A stretch of 64,000 bases of DNA from Eikenella corrodens. Its GTDB lineage: Bacteria > Pseudomonadota > Gammaproteobacteria > Burkholderiales > Neisseriaceae. The notes beneath the pieces were generated by a model that did no database searches, was not told the origin of the DNA, and was given only the letters and a program-made list of their open reading frames with translations. A program made the position numbers and the translations under genes. Shown here one piece after another: positions 53,458 to 61,341 of the stretch (positions are counted from its first letter, which is position 1; each line of letters starts with the position of its first letter). The stretch covers positions 1,612,001 through 1,676,000 of the forward strand of contig NZ_CP034670.1 in the NCBI RefSeq assembly GCF_003990355.1, read 5' to 3'.

Positions 53458-53543
53458 CGGCGGTAGGCGGATGCCTGAAGGGATTACATTAACCTGTAAA
53501 GTTAAAAACCGTATCCCTTCAAATACTAGCCGCCGCGCCGCCA
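53458..53543 (+). ncRNA. Y-RNA-like RNA 6, simple form
   Basis: Outer stem GGCGG and GCGG paired with CCGC and CCGCC, internal loop ATGCC opposite AAATACTAG, a perfect nine-pair TGAAGGGAT/ATCCCTTCA, and an apical TTAAC/GTTAA hairpin. No tRNA-like arms. About 100 bp before rsr. Confidence 0.75.
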
Positions 53544-53551
53544 CCCATTCG

Positions 53552-53564
53552 AGGCCGTCTGAAA
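53552..53564 (+). repeat. Neisseria-dialect DUS just before rsr
   Basis: AGGCCGTCTGAAA with the GCGCAGCTTCAA tail. A host-dialect AGGCTACCTGAAA lies only 40 bases on (53605-53617), so both dialects stand side by side. Confidence 0.9.
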
Positions 53565-53642
53565 GCGCAGCTTCAATAAAGCTTCTGCGGAGCTAAAACA
53601 ACTCAGGCTACCTGAAAACAACAACACGAAAGGAAATGAAAA

Positions 53643-55211
53643 ATGGCCAACGCCACCTTGTTCCAATCCGTTAAAACCCGTTTGACCGCTGCCGACACCC
53701 GCAACGAAGCAGGCGGCATCGCCTACACGCTGACACCCAAACAACAGCTCGCCCAACTTGCCGCCACCGGCTGCCTGAACAGCACTTACTACGCCGACGC
53801 GCAAGACCAGCTTGAGCAAGTATTGGAATTGGCGGAAAACCTGGATGCCGAGTTTATCGCCAAAACCGCCGTGTACGCCCGTCAAAAAGGTTTCATGAAA
53901 GACATGCCCGCGCTGTTGCTTGCCGTGTTGGCGCAGAAAGATGTGAACATGCTTGCCCGCGTATTCGACCAAGTGGCGGACAACGGTAAAATGTTGCGCA
54001 ACTTCGCGCAAATCATCCGCAGCGGCGCAGTCGGCAGAAAGTCCTTCGGCAACCGTCCGAAAAAACTGATGCAGACTTGGCTTTTAACCGCCACCGAAAA
54101 ACAACTGTTGAACGCTGCCGTCGGCAATTCGCCGTCGCTGGCGGACGTGGTCAAAATGGTGCATCCCAAACCGCGTGAAGCATGGCGTGCCGCATGGTTT
54201 GCGTGGCTCATCGGCAAACCGTACGACCGCGAAGCATTGCCGCCCATCACCCGCGCCTTTGAAGACTACAAACAAAGCCGCCAAGGCGCATTGCCCGACG
54301 TCCCCTTCCAAATGCTCACCGCGTTGGAATTGAACAGCGGCGACTGGGCGCAAATCGCCCGCAACGGCTCATGGCAGCAGGTTCGTCAAAACCTGAACAC
54401 CTTCCTGCGCCACGATGTGTTTGCCAAAAGCAAAAACATCAAAATGGTGACAGAAAAACTGCGCGACAAAACCGCCATCCGCCGCGCCCGCGTTCTGCCT
54501 TACCAATTGCTGACCGCGTATCAGGCGACATCCGAACAGATGCCGTCTGAAATCCGCGAAGCGCTGCAAGATGCGATGGAAACCGCCGTACAAAACGTAC
54601 CGGCAATCCGAGGCAAAGTCGTGGTTTGCCCGGATGTCTCCGGCTCCATGCACAGCCCGGCTACCGGCTATCGCGGCAGCGCGACCAGCAAAACCCGCTG
54701 CATCGACATCGCCGCGCTCGTATCCGCCGCCATGTTGCGCACCAACCCGCAAGCCCGCGTGATACCGTTTGAACAAATCACGGTAAACGTGCAGCTCAAC
54801 CCGCGCGACAGCATCATGACCAACGCCGAAAAACTCGCCAATATCGGCGGCGGCGGAACAGCATGCAGCGCACCGCTCGCCCTGTTGAACCGCGAAAAAG
54901 CCGATGTGGATTTGGTCGTCATCGTGTCCGACAATGAAAGCTGGGCAGACCGCGAACAACGTTGGGGCGGCAAAACCGGCCTGATGAAAGAGTGGGACAT
55001 CCTGAAACAACGCTGCCCCGAAGCCAAACTCGTCTGCTTGGACATCCAGCCCTACACCACCGCACAAGCGCAAAACCGCCGCGACATCTTGAACATCGGC
55101 GGCTTCTCCGACCAAGTGTTCACGCTGATCGGCTCGTTCGCCGAGCAAGGTATGGGCGCGGATTTCTGGGTGGAGGAGATTGAGAAAACCGGACTGGCGG
55201 CGGTGTGCTAG
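53643..55211 (+). CDS. rsr: Rsr, bacterial Ro60 orthologue (TROVE/vWA protein)
   Basis: 522 residues, close to the length of known Ro60/Rsr proteins. The N-terminal two thirds (about 20-320) form the helical TROVE ring that binds Y RNA outside and RNA 3' ends in its hole. The C-terminal von Willebrand A domain has an intact MIDAS, PDVSGSMHS (Asp331, Ser333, Ser335), with a later acidic site in VVIVSDNESW. GAAAGGAAATG precedes the ATG. A DUS of the gonococcal/meningococcal type (54540-54552) encodes MPSEI. A CREE begins one base after the stop. Confidence 0.95.
   Translation: MANATLFQSVKTRLTAADTRNEAGGIAYTLTPKQQLAQLAATGCLNSTYYADAQDQLEQVLELAENLDAEFIAKTAVYARQKGFMKDMPALLLAVLAQKDVNMLARVFDQVADNGKMLRNFAQIIRSGAVGRKSFGNRPKKLMQTWLLTATEKQLLNAAVGNSPSLADVVKMVHPKPREAWRAAWFAWLIGKPYDREALPPITRAFEDYKQSRQGALPDVPFQMLTALELNSGDWAQIARNGSWQQVRQNLNTFLRHDVFAKSKNIKMVTEKLRDKTAIRRARVLPYQLLTAYQATSEQMPSEIREALQDAMETAVQNVPAIRGKVVVCPDVSGSMHSPATGYRGSATSKTRCIDIAALVSAAMLRTNPQARVIPFEQITVNVQLNPRDSIMTNAEKLANIGGGGTACSAPLALLNREKADVDLVVIVSDNESWADREQRWGGKTGLMKEWDILKQRCPEAKLVCLDIQPYTTAQAQNRRDILNIGGFSDQVFTLIGSFAEQGMGADFWVEEIEKTGLAAVC
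54540..54552 (+). repeat. Neisseria AT-DUS inside rsr
   Basis: ATGCCGTCTGAAA, the form used by N. meningitidis and N. gonorrhoeae. Confidence 0.88.
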
Positions 55212-55317
55212 TATAGTGGATTAAATTTAAATCAGGACAAGGCGGCGAGCCGCAGACAGTACACACGTTACGGCAAGGCGAGACAACGCTGTACTGGTTT
55301 AAATTTAATCCACTATA
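55212..55317. mobile_element. CREE directly after rsr
   Basis: 106 bp, TATAGTGGATTAAATTT to AATCCACTATA, CAGGAC-first orientation, starting at the base after the rsr stop codon. Confidence 0.9.
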
Positions 55318-55542
55318 TTTTTCAGGTAGCCTTTGCCGAATGGTGGAGGCTACCTGAAAACCTATGGGCAACACTCACCGCACAGGCATTTTCATCCTTC
55401 ATTCGATACCGCCATAAATTTTCAGGTAGCCTCTTCCACCGCCAGATAAAGGCTACCTGAAAGCCCAGCCTCAACGAGCTATAAAAAATGAAACAAAGCG
55501 GCAGACCAACGTCATCAAAATAAGTTCCTGCTGAGCCAAAAC
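55318..55542. other. intergenic region after rsr
   Basis: No gene. Four host-dialect DUS copies in two inverted pairs (about 55320-55360 and 55420-55462), the last followed by a decayed tail (GCCCAGCCTCAACGAG) leading to the next gene. Together with the CREE this makes about 330 bp without coding sequence. Confidence 0.6.
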
Positions 55543-56301
55543 ATGCAAACCGATACCGCCCTCTCCCAAGCCATCGAACGCTGCTACCACCTTTTCTCCA
55601 AATACCCCGCACCCGAGCACCTGGAAGCCTGCACCAGTTGCTGCATGCGCCCCGATATTGAACACGAAATGCGTACCCTGCCCCTGCGCTGCCTCACCGC
55701 CCGCCACTTTTGGGAATACAACACCGCCGCCCACGAAAACGGCGCAGCCTCCGCCCCCGATATACGATACCTATTGCCGCGCTGGCTGGAGCTTTACGCT
55801 GCAGACGAAGAGCTCGGCTACGGCATATGCGACTTATTTGAAGGCAGGCTGGGCGAAAACCCACGGCAGTTTTTCAGCCCCGAAGAATGGCAGGCCATAG
55901 AAGATTTTGCCCGCGCCCTGTTTGACAACCAGCTCACCAACTATCCCCGCCCCGACAGCAATATTCCGCTGGGCAGCCTGCTCGACACCTTCGCCCAAAG
56001 CGGCATCAATATCCGCTCCCTGCTGGGTAACTGGCTGCACACCGACACCCCCGAAGCCCTGCTACATTACGCCTGCATGGTGTGCTACGGCTACAACTGG
56101 GTGCAGCCGGAATGCGCCGAACCCGAACTGCGAAACTGGATAGAAGATGCCGCCTGCCGCCAAATCTTCGCCGAGCGGATACTTGCCGCTGCCGACGATT
56201 TCGCCCGGCTCAACAAACAGCAACGCAGCGAACGCTACGGCCGATGCTGGCGCAAAATGCTCGAGATGTTGGAGTATGCTTATGATTGGATTGCGTATTG
56301 A
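55543..56301 (+). CDS. protein of unknown function with N-terminal cysteine cluster
   Basis: 252 residues, soluble, acidic, rich in Trp and Tyr. Four cysteines and a His lie near the N-terminus (LEACTSCCMRPDIEHE.., LRCLTARHF), suggesting metal binding. No motif I recognise. It uses host-like GC-rich codons and is flanked by host DUS, so it appears not to belong to the imported RNA module. Confidence 0.75.
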   Translation: MQTDTALSQAIERCYHLFSKYPAPEHLEACTSCCMRPDIEHEMRTLPLRCLTARHFWEYNTAAHENGAASAPDIRYLLPRWLELYAADEELGYGICDLFEGRLGENPRQFFSPEEWQAIEDFARALFDNQLTNYPRPDSNIPLGSLLDTFAQSGINIRSLLGNWLHTDTPEALLHYACMVCYGYNWVQPECAEPELRNWIEDAACRQIFAERILAAADDFARLNKQQRSERYGRCWRKMLEMLEYAYDWIAY

Positions 56302-56303
56302 TG

Positions 56304-56346
56304 TTTTTCAGGTAGCCTGCAACTTTGCCTAAAGGCTACCTGAAAT
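56304..56346 (+). terminator. inverted DUS pair
   Basis: TTTTTCAGGTAGCCT and AGGCTACCTGAAATT, about 14 bases apart, immediately after the preceding stop codon. Confidence 0.55.
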
Positions 56347-56409
56347 TCCGCAGGGGCAGGTTTTAAACCTGCCCTCCTTTATTCGCGCAGCCCAATGCCG
56401 CCGAATTTC

Positions 56410-56490
56410 CATTAGAAAAATGTAATTTTCCATCATTTTTTCATTCGAAAAAATGTAGTCATCCTCTATTTTTTCATTAGGAAAAATGTA
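56410..56490 (+). promoter_or_regulatory. three spaced operator-like repeats
   Basis: CATTAGAAAAATGTA (56410), CATTCGAAAAAATGTA (56442) and CATTAGGAAAAATGTA (56475), at spacings of 32 and 33 bp, i.e. three helical turns. The middle copy sits in an inverted repeat (CATTTTTTC/GAAAAAATG). A TATAAT lies at 56501-56506, so the third copy covers the -35 region. Likely binding sites for a repressor. Confidence 0.65.
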
Positions 56491-56535
56491 TTCCCACCTG
56501 TATAATCCTCAAGAAACCGGCCATTAGGACTCCCC

Positions 56536-57837
56536 ATGCAGCGCAGAATCATCCAAGCCTTAAAAAATTGGAAACTCAAGCCCAACCGCAAACCCCTGAT
56601 TATCCAAGGAGCAAGGCAGGTGGGCAAAACATGGGTGATGAAGTATTTCGGCGAAACCTGCTTCGCCCAAACCGCCTACATCAATTTCGACCACAACCCG
56701 CGCATGCAAACCCTGTTTTCAGGCGATTACGACATCAGCCGTCTGCTGCTCGGCCTGAAAATCGAAAGCGGCGTGGATATTCAAGCCGAAGACACCCTGC
56801 TGATTTTTGACGAAATTCAAGAAGTGCCGCAGGCCCTGGCATCGCTCAAATATTTCTACGAAAACGCACCGCAGCTCCATATTGCAGCGGCAGGCTCGCT
56901 CTTGGGCATCTCCCTGCACCATCAGGTTTCCTTTCCCGTCGGCAAGGTGGATTTCCTACCGCTCTATCCGATGGATTTTCATGAATTCCTCACCGCGCTT
57001 GGGCAGCAGGATTTGGTGCAGCTCTTGGAAATGCGCGATTGGCCGCTGATTGCCGCCATGAAAAGCCGCTATATCGAGCTGCTGCGCCAATATTATTTTG
57101 TCGGCGGTATGCCGGAAGCGGTGCAAACCTTTATTGACACGCAAAATTTCAGCGAAGTGCGCCAAATCCAGCGAAACCTGCTCACAGCCTACGGGCAGGA
57201 TTTCTCCAAACATATTGCCGACGGACACACCGTGCAGCGCGTGCGTGCCTTATGGCATGCCATCCCCGAGCAGCTTGCTAAAGAAAACAAAAAGTTCATC
57301 TATGCCCACCTGCAAAAAGGCGCCCGCAGCAAAGACTACGAAACTGCCCTGCAATGGCTTAAAGACAGTGGGCTGGTACACATCGTGCCGCGCATCAAAA
57401 AGCCGCACCTCCCCCTCACCGCCTACCAAGACAACGCCTTCAAACTCTACGGCTTAGACGTGGGGCTGCTCGCCGCGCAAAGCGGGCTGGATGCGGGCAC
57501 CCTGCTGGAAGGCAACCGCATTTTCACCGAATTTAAAGGCGCGCTCACCGAACAATACGTTTTGCAGCAACTCATTGCTTCGCAAGATAATCCCGTTTTC
57601 TACTGGGCAAGCGAAAAAGGCACGGCGGAAGTGGATTTCGTGTTGCAGCGCGGACAAGGCGTGATGCCGGTTGAAGTGAAGGCGGAAGAAAATTTAAAAG
57701 CGAAAAGTTTGAAGGTGTACGCCGATCAATTCGAGCCCGAACAGGCGATACGTTTTTCCATGGCTGATTATCGGGAGCAGGAGTGGATGACGAATGTACC
57801 GCTATATAGCGTAGGCGCGTTTTGCAATGAAAAATGA
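56536..57837 (+). CDS. AAA ATPase with DUF4143 domain
   Basis: 433 residues. AAA_14-type P-loop at the N-terminus (QGARQVGKTW, about 24-33), Walker B TLLIFDEIQEVP, sensor region AAAGSLLG. The C-terminal DUF4143 region ends in a PD-(D/E)xK-like pattern (EVDFVLQRG then MPVEVKAEE). Such proteins are common and their role is not established. The operator-like repeats directly upstream suggest tight control. Confidence 0.88.
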   Translation: MQRRIIQALKNWKLKPNRKPLIIQGARQVGKTWVMKYFGETCFAQTAYINFDHNPRMQTLFSGDYDISRLLLGLKIESGVDIQAEDTLLIFDEIQEVPQALASLKYFYENAPQLHIAAAGSLLGISLHHQVSFPVGKVDFLPLYPMDFHEFLTALGQQDLVQLLEMRDWPLIAAMKSRYIELLRQYYFVGGMPEAVQTFIDTQNFSEVRQIQRNLLTAYGQDFSKHIADGHTVQRVRALWHAIPEQLAKENKKFIYAHLQKGARSKDYETALQWLKDSGLVHIVPRIKKPHLPLTAYQDNAFKLYGLDVGLLAAQSGLDAGTLLEGNRIFTEFKGALTEQYVLQQLIASQDNPVFYWASEKGTAEVDFVLQRGQGVMPVEVKAEENLKAKSLKVYADQFEPEQAIRFSMADYREQEWMTNVPLYSVGAFCNEK

Positions 57838-57868
57838 ACCAGGCGGGCATTTCCCCGCCGCTTATTTG

Positions 57869-57911
57869 AAGGCTACCTGAAAACCGTTTGCACAAAATTT
57901 TCAGGTAGCCT
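57869..57911. terminator. inverted DUS pair after the ATPase gene
   Basis: AAGGCTACCTGAAAA and TTTTCAGGTAGCCT arms between convergent genes. Just before it, GGCGGG/CCCGCC forms another short hairpin (57843-57860). Confidence 0.55.
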
Positions 57912-57969
57912 CTTATCCAAAAGGCTACCTGAAAGCATCAATTGCAACTAAAGCTAAGACTGCCTGCAG

Positions 57970-59346
57970 CTACTCTTCCAGCCGAACCGCCCGATCTTTC
58001 TCATCCCTCGGCAGAATCAGATTCAGCGCCACTGCCGCAATGCCGCCGGCGGCAATCGCATTGCGGAACACTTCCGGCAGCGCCTTAAACACTTCCGGCT
58101 CGAAGGCCACGCCCAGGCCGATGCCCACCGATGTGGCCGCAATCACGGCCTCGCGACGGTTGATGCCGTGGGTCATGATGATGCGCACGCCGGCAATCGC
58201 AATCAGGCCGAACATCAGCACCATCGCCCCGCCGAGCACCGGCGAAGGAATGGTGGTGAACACGCGCCCCACCACGGGAAACAGCCCGGCCAGCACCAAA
58301 ATCGCGGCAATATAGCGCCCCACATGGCGCGAGGCCACGCCCGTCATTTGGATTACGCCGTTATTTTGCGCAAACGTGGTGAGCGGCAGCGAGCCGAGCG
58401 CCGTGGCAATCACCGACACCAGCCCGTCGGCAAACACCCCGCCGCGCAGCCGTTTTTGAAATTTGTCGCCCTCATACGGCTGGCCGGACACCATCGCCGT
58501 GGCCGTGAGGTCGCCCACCGCCTCGAACACGCTCAACAGATAAATCGTGCCCGCCACCAAAAACGCGCTCCAATCAAAGGCAAAGCCATATTTAAACGGC
58601 ACAGGCAGCGTGAACAGCGGCGTGTTTTGCAGCGGCGAAAAATCCACCATGCCCATCGCCAGCGCGGCAATATAACCCGCCACCAGCCCCACCGCGATAC
58701 CGCTCATACGCAAAAACGGATTGCGCATGCAGTTGAACAGCAACACGATGACCAACACAAAACCCGCCAAGCCGATATTCTGCACCGAGCCGAAAGCATC
58801 CGTGCCTTTCGCGCCGAAACCGCCGCCGAAATCAGTGATGCCGATATCAATCAGGCTCAAGCCGATCAGCAGCACCACCACGCCGCTCACCGTGGGCGTG
58901 ATCACCCGTTTCAGATAAGGCAGCGCCCAAGCCGAAGCGCAAATTAGAAACGCCCCGGCAAACGACACGCCCAACAGCGTGGACAGCATCGCCGCCTCGC
59001 TCAGGCCGCCTTCGCGCATGCCCAAACCCAGCGAAATCATCACACCCACAAAGGAAAAGTTTACCGACTGAATCGAAAGCAGCCCCGAGCCCACCGGCCC
59101 GAAGCGGCTCACCTGCAAAAACGTGCCGATACCGGAAGCCACCATCGCCATCGAAACCAAATAAGCCGTGGTTTCCGCAGGCAGTTTTAGCGCACCGCCC
59201 ACAATCAGCGCCGGCGTCACCATCGGCACAAAAATCGCCAGCAAATGCGTTATTGCGCTTAACAGCGCATTGGCAAACGGCGGCTTGTCTTCCAGCTTAT
59301 ACACCAAATCCGCCTCGGCAGCGGCTTTCATATCGGCATCGGCCAT
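57970..59346 (-). CDS. NCS2 family nucleobase:cation symporter (uric acid/xanthine type)
   Basis: 458 residues, 12-14 membrane helices. The xanthine/uracil permease family pattern is visible: QSVNFSFVGVMISLG, GVVVLLIGLSLIDIG, and the signature VFEAVGDLTATAMVSGQP with its conserved Glu, then LTTFAQNNGVIQMTGVASR. Likely takes up xanthine or urate; the exact base cannot be told. Confidence 0.9.
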   Translation of the reverse strand: MADADMKAAAEADLVYKLEDKPPFANALLSAITHLLAIFVPMVTPALIVGGALKLPAETTAYLVSMAMVASGIGTFLQVSRFGPVGSGLLSIQSVNFSFVGVMISLGLGMREGGLSEAAMLSTLLGVSFAGAFLICASAWALPYLKRVITPTVSGVVVLLIGLSLIDIGITDFGGGFGAKGTDAFGSVQNIGLAGFVLVIVLLFNCMRNPFLRMSGIAVGLVAGYIAALAMGMVDFSPLQNTPLFTLPVPFKYGFAFDWSAFLVAGTIYLLSVFEAVGDLTATAMVSGQPYEGDKFQKRLRGGVFADGLVSVIATALGSLPLTTFAQNNGVIQMTGVASRHVGRYIAAILVLAGLFPVVGRVFTTIPSPVLGGAMVLMFGLIAIAGVRIIMTHGINRREAVIAATSVGIGLGVAFEPEVFKALPEVFRNAIAAGGIAAVALNLILPRDEKDRAVRLEE

Positions 59347-59618
59347 GATTTATTTCCCTGATAACAAAAGGATTAGCAACTCCCAAAGCCGCCGCAAAAC
59401 AGCAGCCCCGGCTCAAATTTGGGCGCGATTGTAATGCTTTTTACACAATCAGCGCAAAGCAGGCGTATTCCGTTTTTCAGGTAGCCTTCCAACCCATAGC
59501 TATATTTCTACAAATACTATCTATAAAACTATATCTTTCACTATACACAGCAACCATTCGCCTACCAATAAAAAATAGTCCCTCGTAATATCAATCCATT
59601 AGACAAGCATCCCGCTGC

Positions 59619-59635
59619 TTGGCACAATCCATGCT
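59619..59635 (+). promoter_or_regulatory. second sigma-54 promoter-like site, ahead of the RNA ligase gene
   Basis: TTGGCACAATCCATGCT: GG at 59621-59622, exactly ten bases, GC at 59633-59634. It differs from the strong consensus by A for T before TGC. It shares the TTGGCAC block with the promoter at 52312. A transcript would start near 59646 and read through the CREE into the ligase gene. Confidence 0.72.
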
Positions 59636-59687
59636 AAACAAATCATATTGTTAAAAAGGCTACCTGAAAGCGAAGCCTCAACGCAGT

Positions 59688-59792
59688 TATAGTGGATTAA
59701 ATTTAAACCAGTACAGCGTTGTCTCGCCTTGCCGTAACGTGTGTACTGTCTGCGGCTCGCCGCCTTATCCTGATTTTTGTTAATCCACTATA
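59688..59792. mobile_element. CREE upstream of the ligase gene
   Basis: 105 bp, TATAGTGGATTAAATTT to GTTAATCCACTATA, CAGTAC-first, inverted relative to the CREE after rsr. It lies between the sigma-54 site and the ligase ATG. Confidence 0.9.
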
Positions 59793-59851
59793 AAACGCAG
59801 CACCGCAGAGTTGCTGCGAAGCCAAAACAAACCAAAGAAAGATACACAACC

Positions 59852-61330
59852 ATGCAAAAATTCATCCTCATCCGCGGCCATCAAGGTTCGGGAAAATCGA
59901 CTTTCGCCGAACAAAAAGCCGCCGAGTTTGCCCAACAATATCCCGATGCCGAAATCGTCCGCATCGAAAACGACCTGCTGCTCACCGATGAAAACGGCGT
60001 GTACCGTTGGTCTGGCGAGGCGGTGGATAAGGCGCAGAAACACGGTAATGCTTTGATGACCGCAACTTTGAAACTCGGACGCCAAAATCCGAACCGCAAC
60101 ATTTTAATCATCCATTCCAACACCAACCAAAAGGCTTCACGTTGCCGTCATTTGTTGGATCAGGCGAAGAAGAGCGGATTCCAAACGGAAATCTACCGCC
60201 TGCACAACTTCTATCCCAACCTGCACGGCGTGAAAGAGCATGACGTGCTGGCGGCCTATGTAAAGCTCAACCAAAACCCCCTGCCCGGCGAAATCCACAT
60301 TGAAGCCGTGCAACCCGCCAGCACGGCGCAGTTGGCACAAATCGAACAAATGCAGGCCATCGAGCAGCACGCCCTGCCGTTTGATGAAGCGCAGCAAACC
60401 TTCGTCACCGAACACTATCTGCAACATGGCAGCCGCAACTTTACCGCCAAAGCATCCAAACGCTATCCCGAATTGCGCGTGTTGAAATACGCCCGCAGCG
60501 TGTTCTACAATAACCGCTTCGACGATGCCCTGCTGGAAATGCGCGGCTTGATTATCGACGCGCACAACCGCATCATCGCGCGCCCGTTTAAAAAAGTGTT
60601 CAATTATTCGGAACGTATTGCCAAAGGCAGCCGTTATCCAATCCGCATCGGCGATGAGCGATTGGTGGACGCGGTGGTAAAAGTAAACGGCTTCCTCGGC
60701 TGCTGCACTTTCGTCTCGCTTCCAAGCGACCACCCGTCCTACGGCGAGGCGTTTGACGGCAAAGTGCTGTATTCGACCACCGGTTCGCTTGATAGCGCGT
60801 TTGCCGACATGACCGCCGCACACTGCGCGCAATACGAACCTCTGTTCCGCGCTTATCCGAACCACACTTTTTTGTTTGAAATCACAGACGCGAAAGACGT
60901 GCACATCATCCGTGAAGAATTGGGCGAAACCCTAATCGGCTGCATCGACGTGGTGACAGGCCGTCAGTTTAGCGAAGCCGAATTGGACGAAATCGGCAAA
61001 CAATACGGCATCCGCCGCCCTGAAACGTTGAAAAACATCACCTTCGGCGAGCTGAAAAATCGTCTGAAAAACGTGGAACACGAAGGCTTTATGGTATTTG
61101 ATGTGCAAAACGGCGAAATGCTGTTCAAACTCAAATCGCCGTATTACCTGATTTCCAAGTTTCTGGGACGAAGCAACGAAGGTAACATCGGACGCAAGCT
61201 CGACAAACGCCACGTCGATGAAGAGTTTTACCCCTTAATCGACCACATCCACGAGCATCGCGAAGCGTTCAACGCTATGCCGGAATTGGATAAGATTGCG
61301 TTTATTCAAGCATTCTTGCGCCAGTTGTGA
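59852..61330 (+). CDS. P-loop polynucleotide kinase fused to an Rnl1-like RNA ligase
   Basis: 492 residues. N-terminal P-loop kinase domain (about 1-150) with Walker A RGHQGSGKS (8-16). The C-terminal part resembles T4 RNA ligase 1: MRGLIIDAHNRIIARPFKKVFNYSE (in pieces; 230-254), nucleotidyl-transferase motif I VKVNGFLG with probable AMP-accepting Lys277, TTGS (309-312), motif III FLFEI (340-344), motif IV EGFMVFD (411-417) and motif V LFKLK (424-428). It should heal 5' ends and seal RNA; no 3'-phosphatase domain is visible. ATG 59852 chosen because upstream codons are CREE. Confidence 0.88.
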   Translation: MQKFILIRGHQGSGKSTFAEQKAAEFAQQYPDAEIVRIENDLLLTDENGVYRWSGEAVDKAQKHGNALMTATLKLGRQNPNRNILIIHSNTNQKASRCRHLLDQAKKSGFQTEIYRLHNFYPNLHGVKEHDVLAAYVKLNQNPLPGEIHIEAVQPASTAQLAQIEQMQAIEQHALPFDEAQQTFVTEHYLQHGSRNFTAKASKRYPELRVLKYARSVFYNNRFDDALLEMRGLIIDAHNRIIARPFKKVFNYSERIAKGSRYPIRIGDERLVDAVVKVNGFLGCCTFVSLPSDHPSYGEAFDGKVLYSTTGSLDSAFADMTAAHCAQYEPLFRAYPNHTFLFEITDAKDVHIIREELGETLIGCIDVVTGRQFSEAELDEIGKQYGIRRPETLKNITFGELKNRLKNVEHEGFMVFDVQNGEMLFKLKSPYYLISKFLGRSNEGNIGRKLDKRHVDEEFYPLIDHIHEHREAFNAMPELDKIAFIQAFLRQL

Positions 61331-61341
61331 GAATAGCTGAG

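Larger units (their letters stand above)
59347..59851. other. AT-rich regulatory region upstream of the ligase gene
   Basis: 505 bp with no gene: a host DUS near 59476, an AT-rich tract (about 59500-59600), a sigma-54 promoter-like site (59619-59635), another DUS with tail (from 59655) and a CREE inserted in that tail (59688-59792), whose other half resumes beyond the element (CTGCGAAGCCAAAAC). Confidence 0.7.

Noticed and set aside
50556..61330. rtcB or rtcA gene in the RtcR island
   Set aside because: None of the open frames shows RtcB metal-site or RtcA cyclase motifs; the only ligase is the Rnl1-like one.
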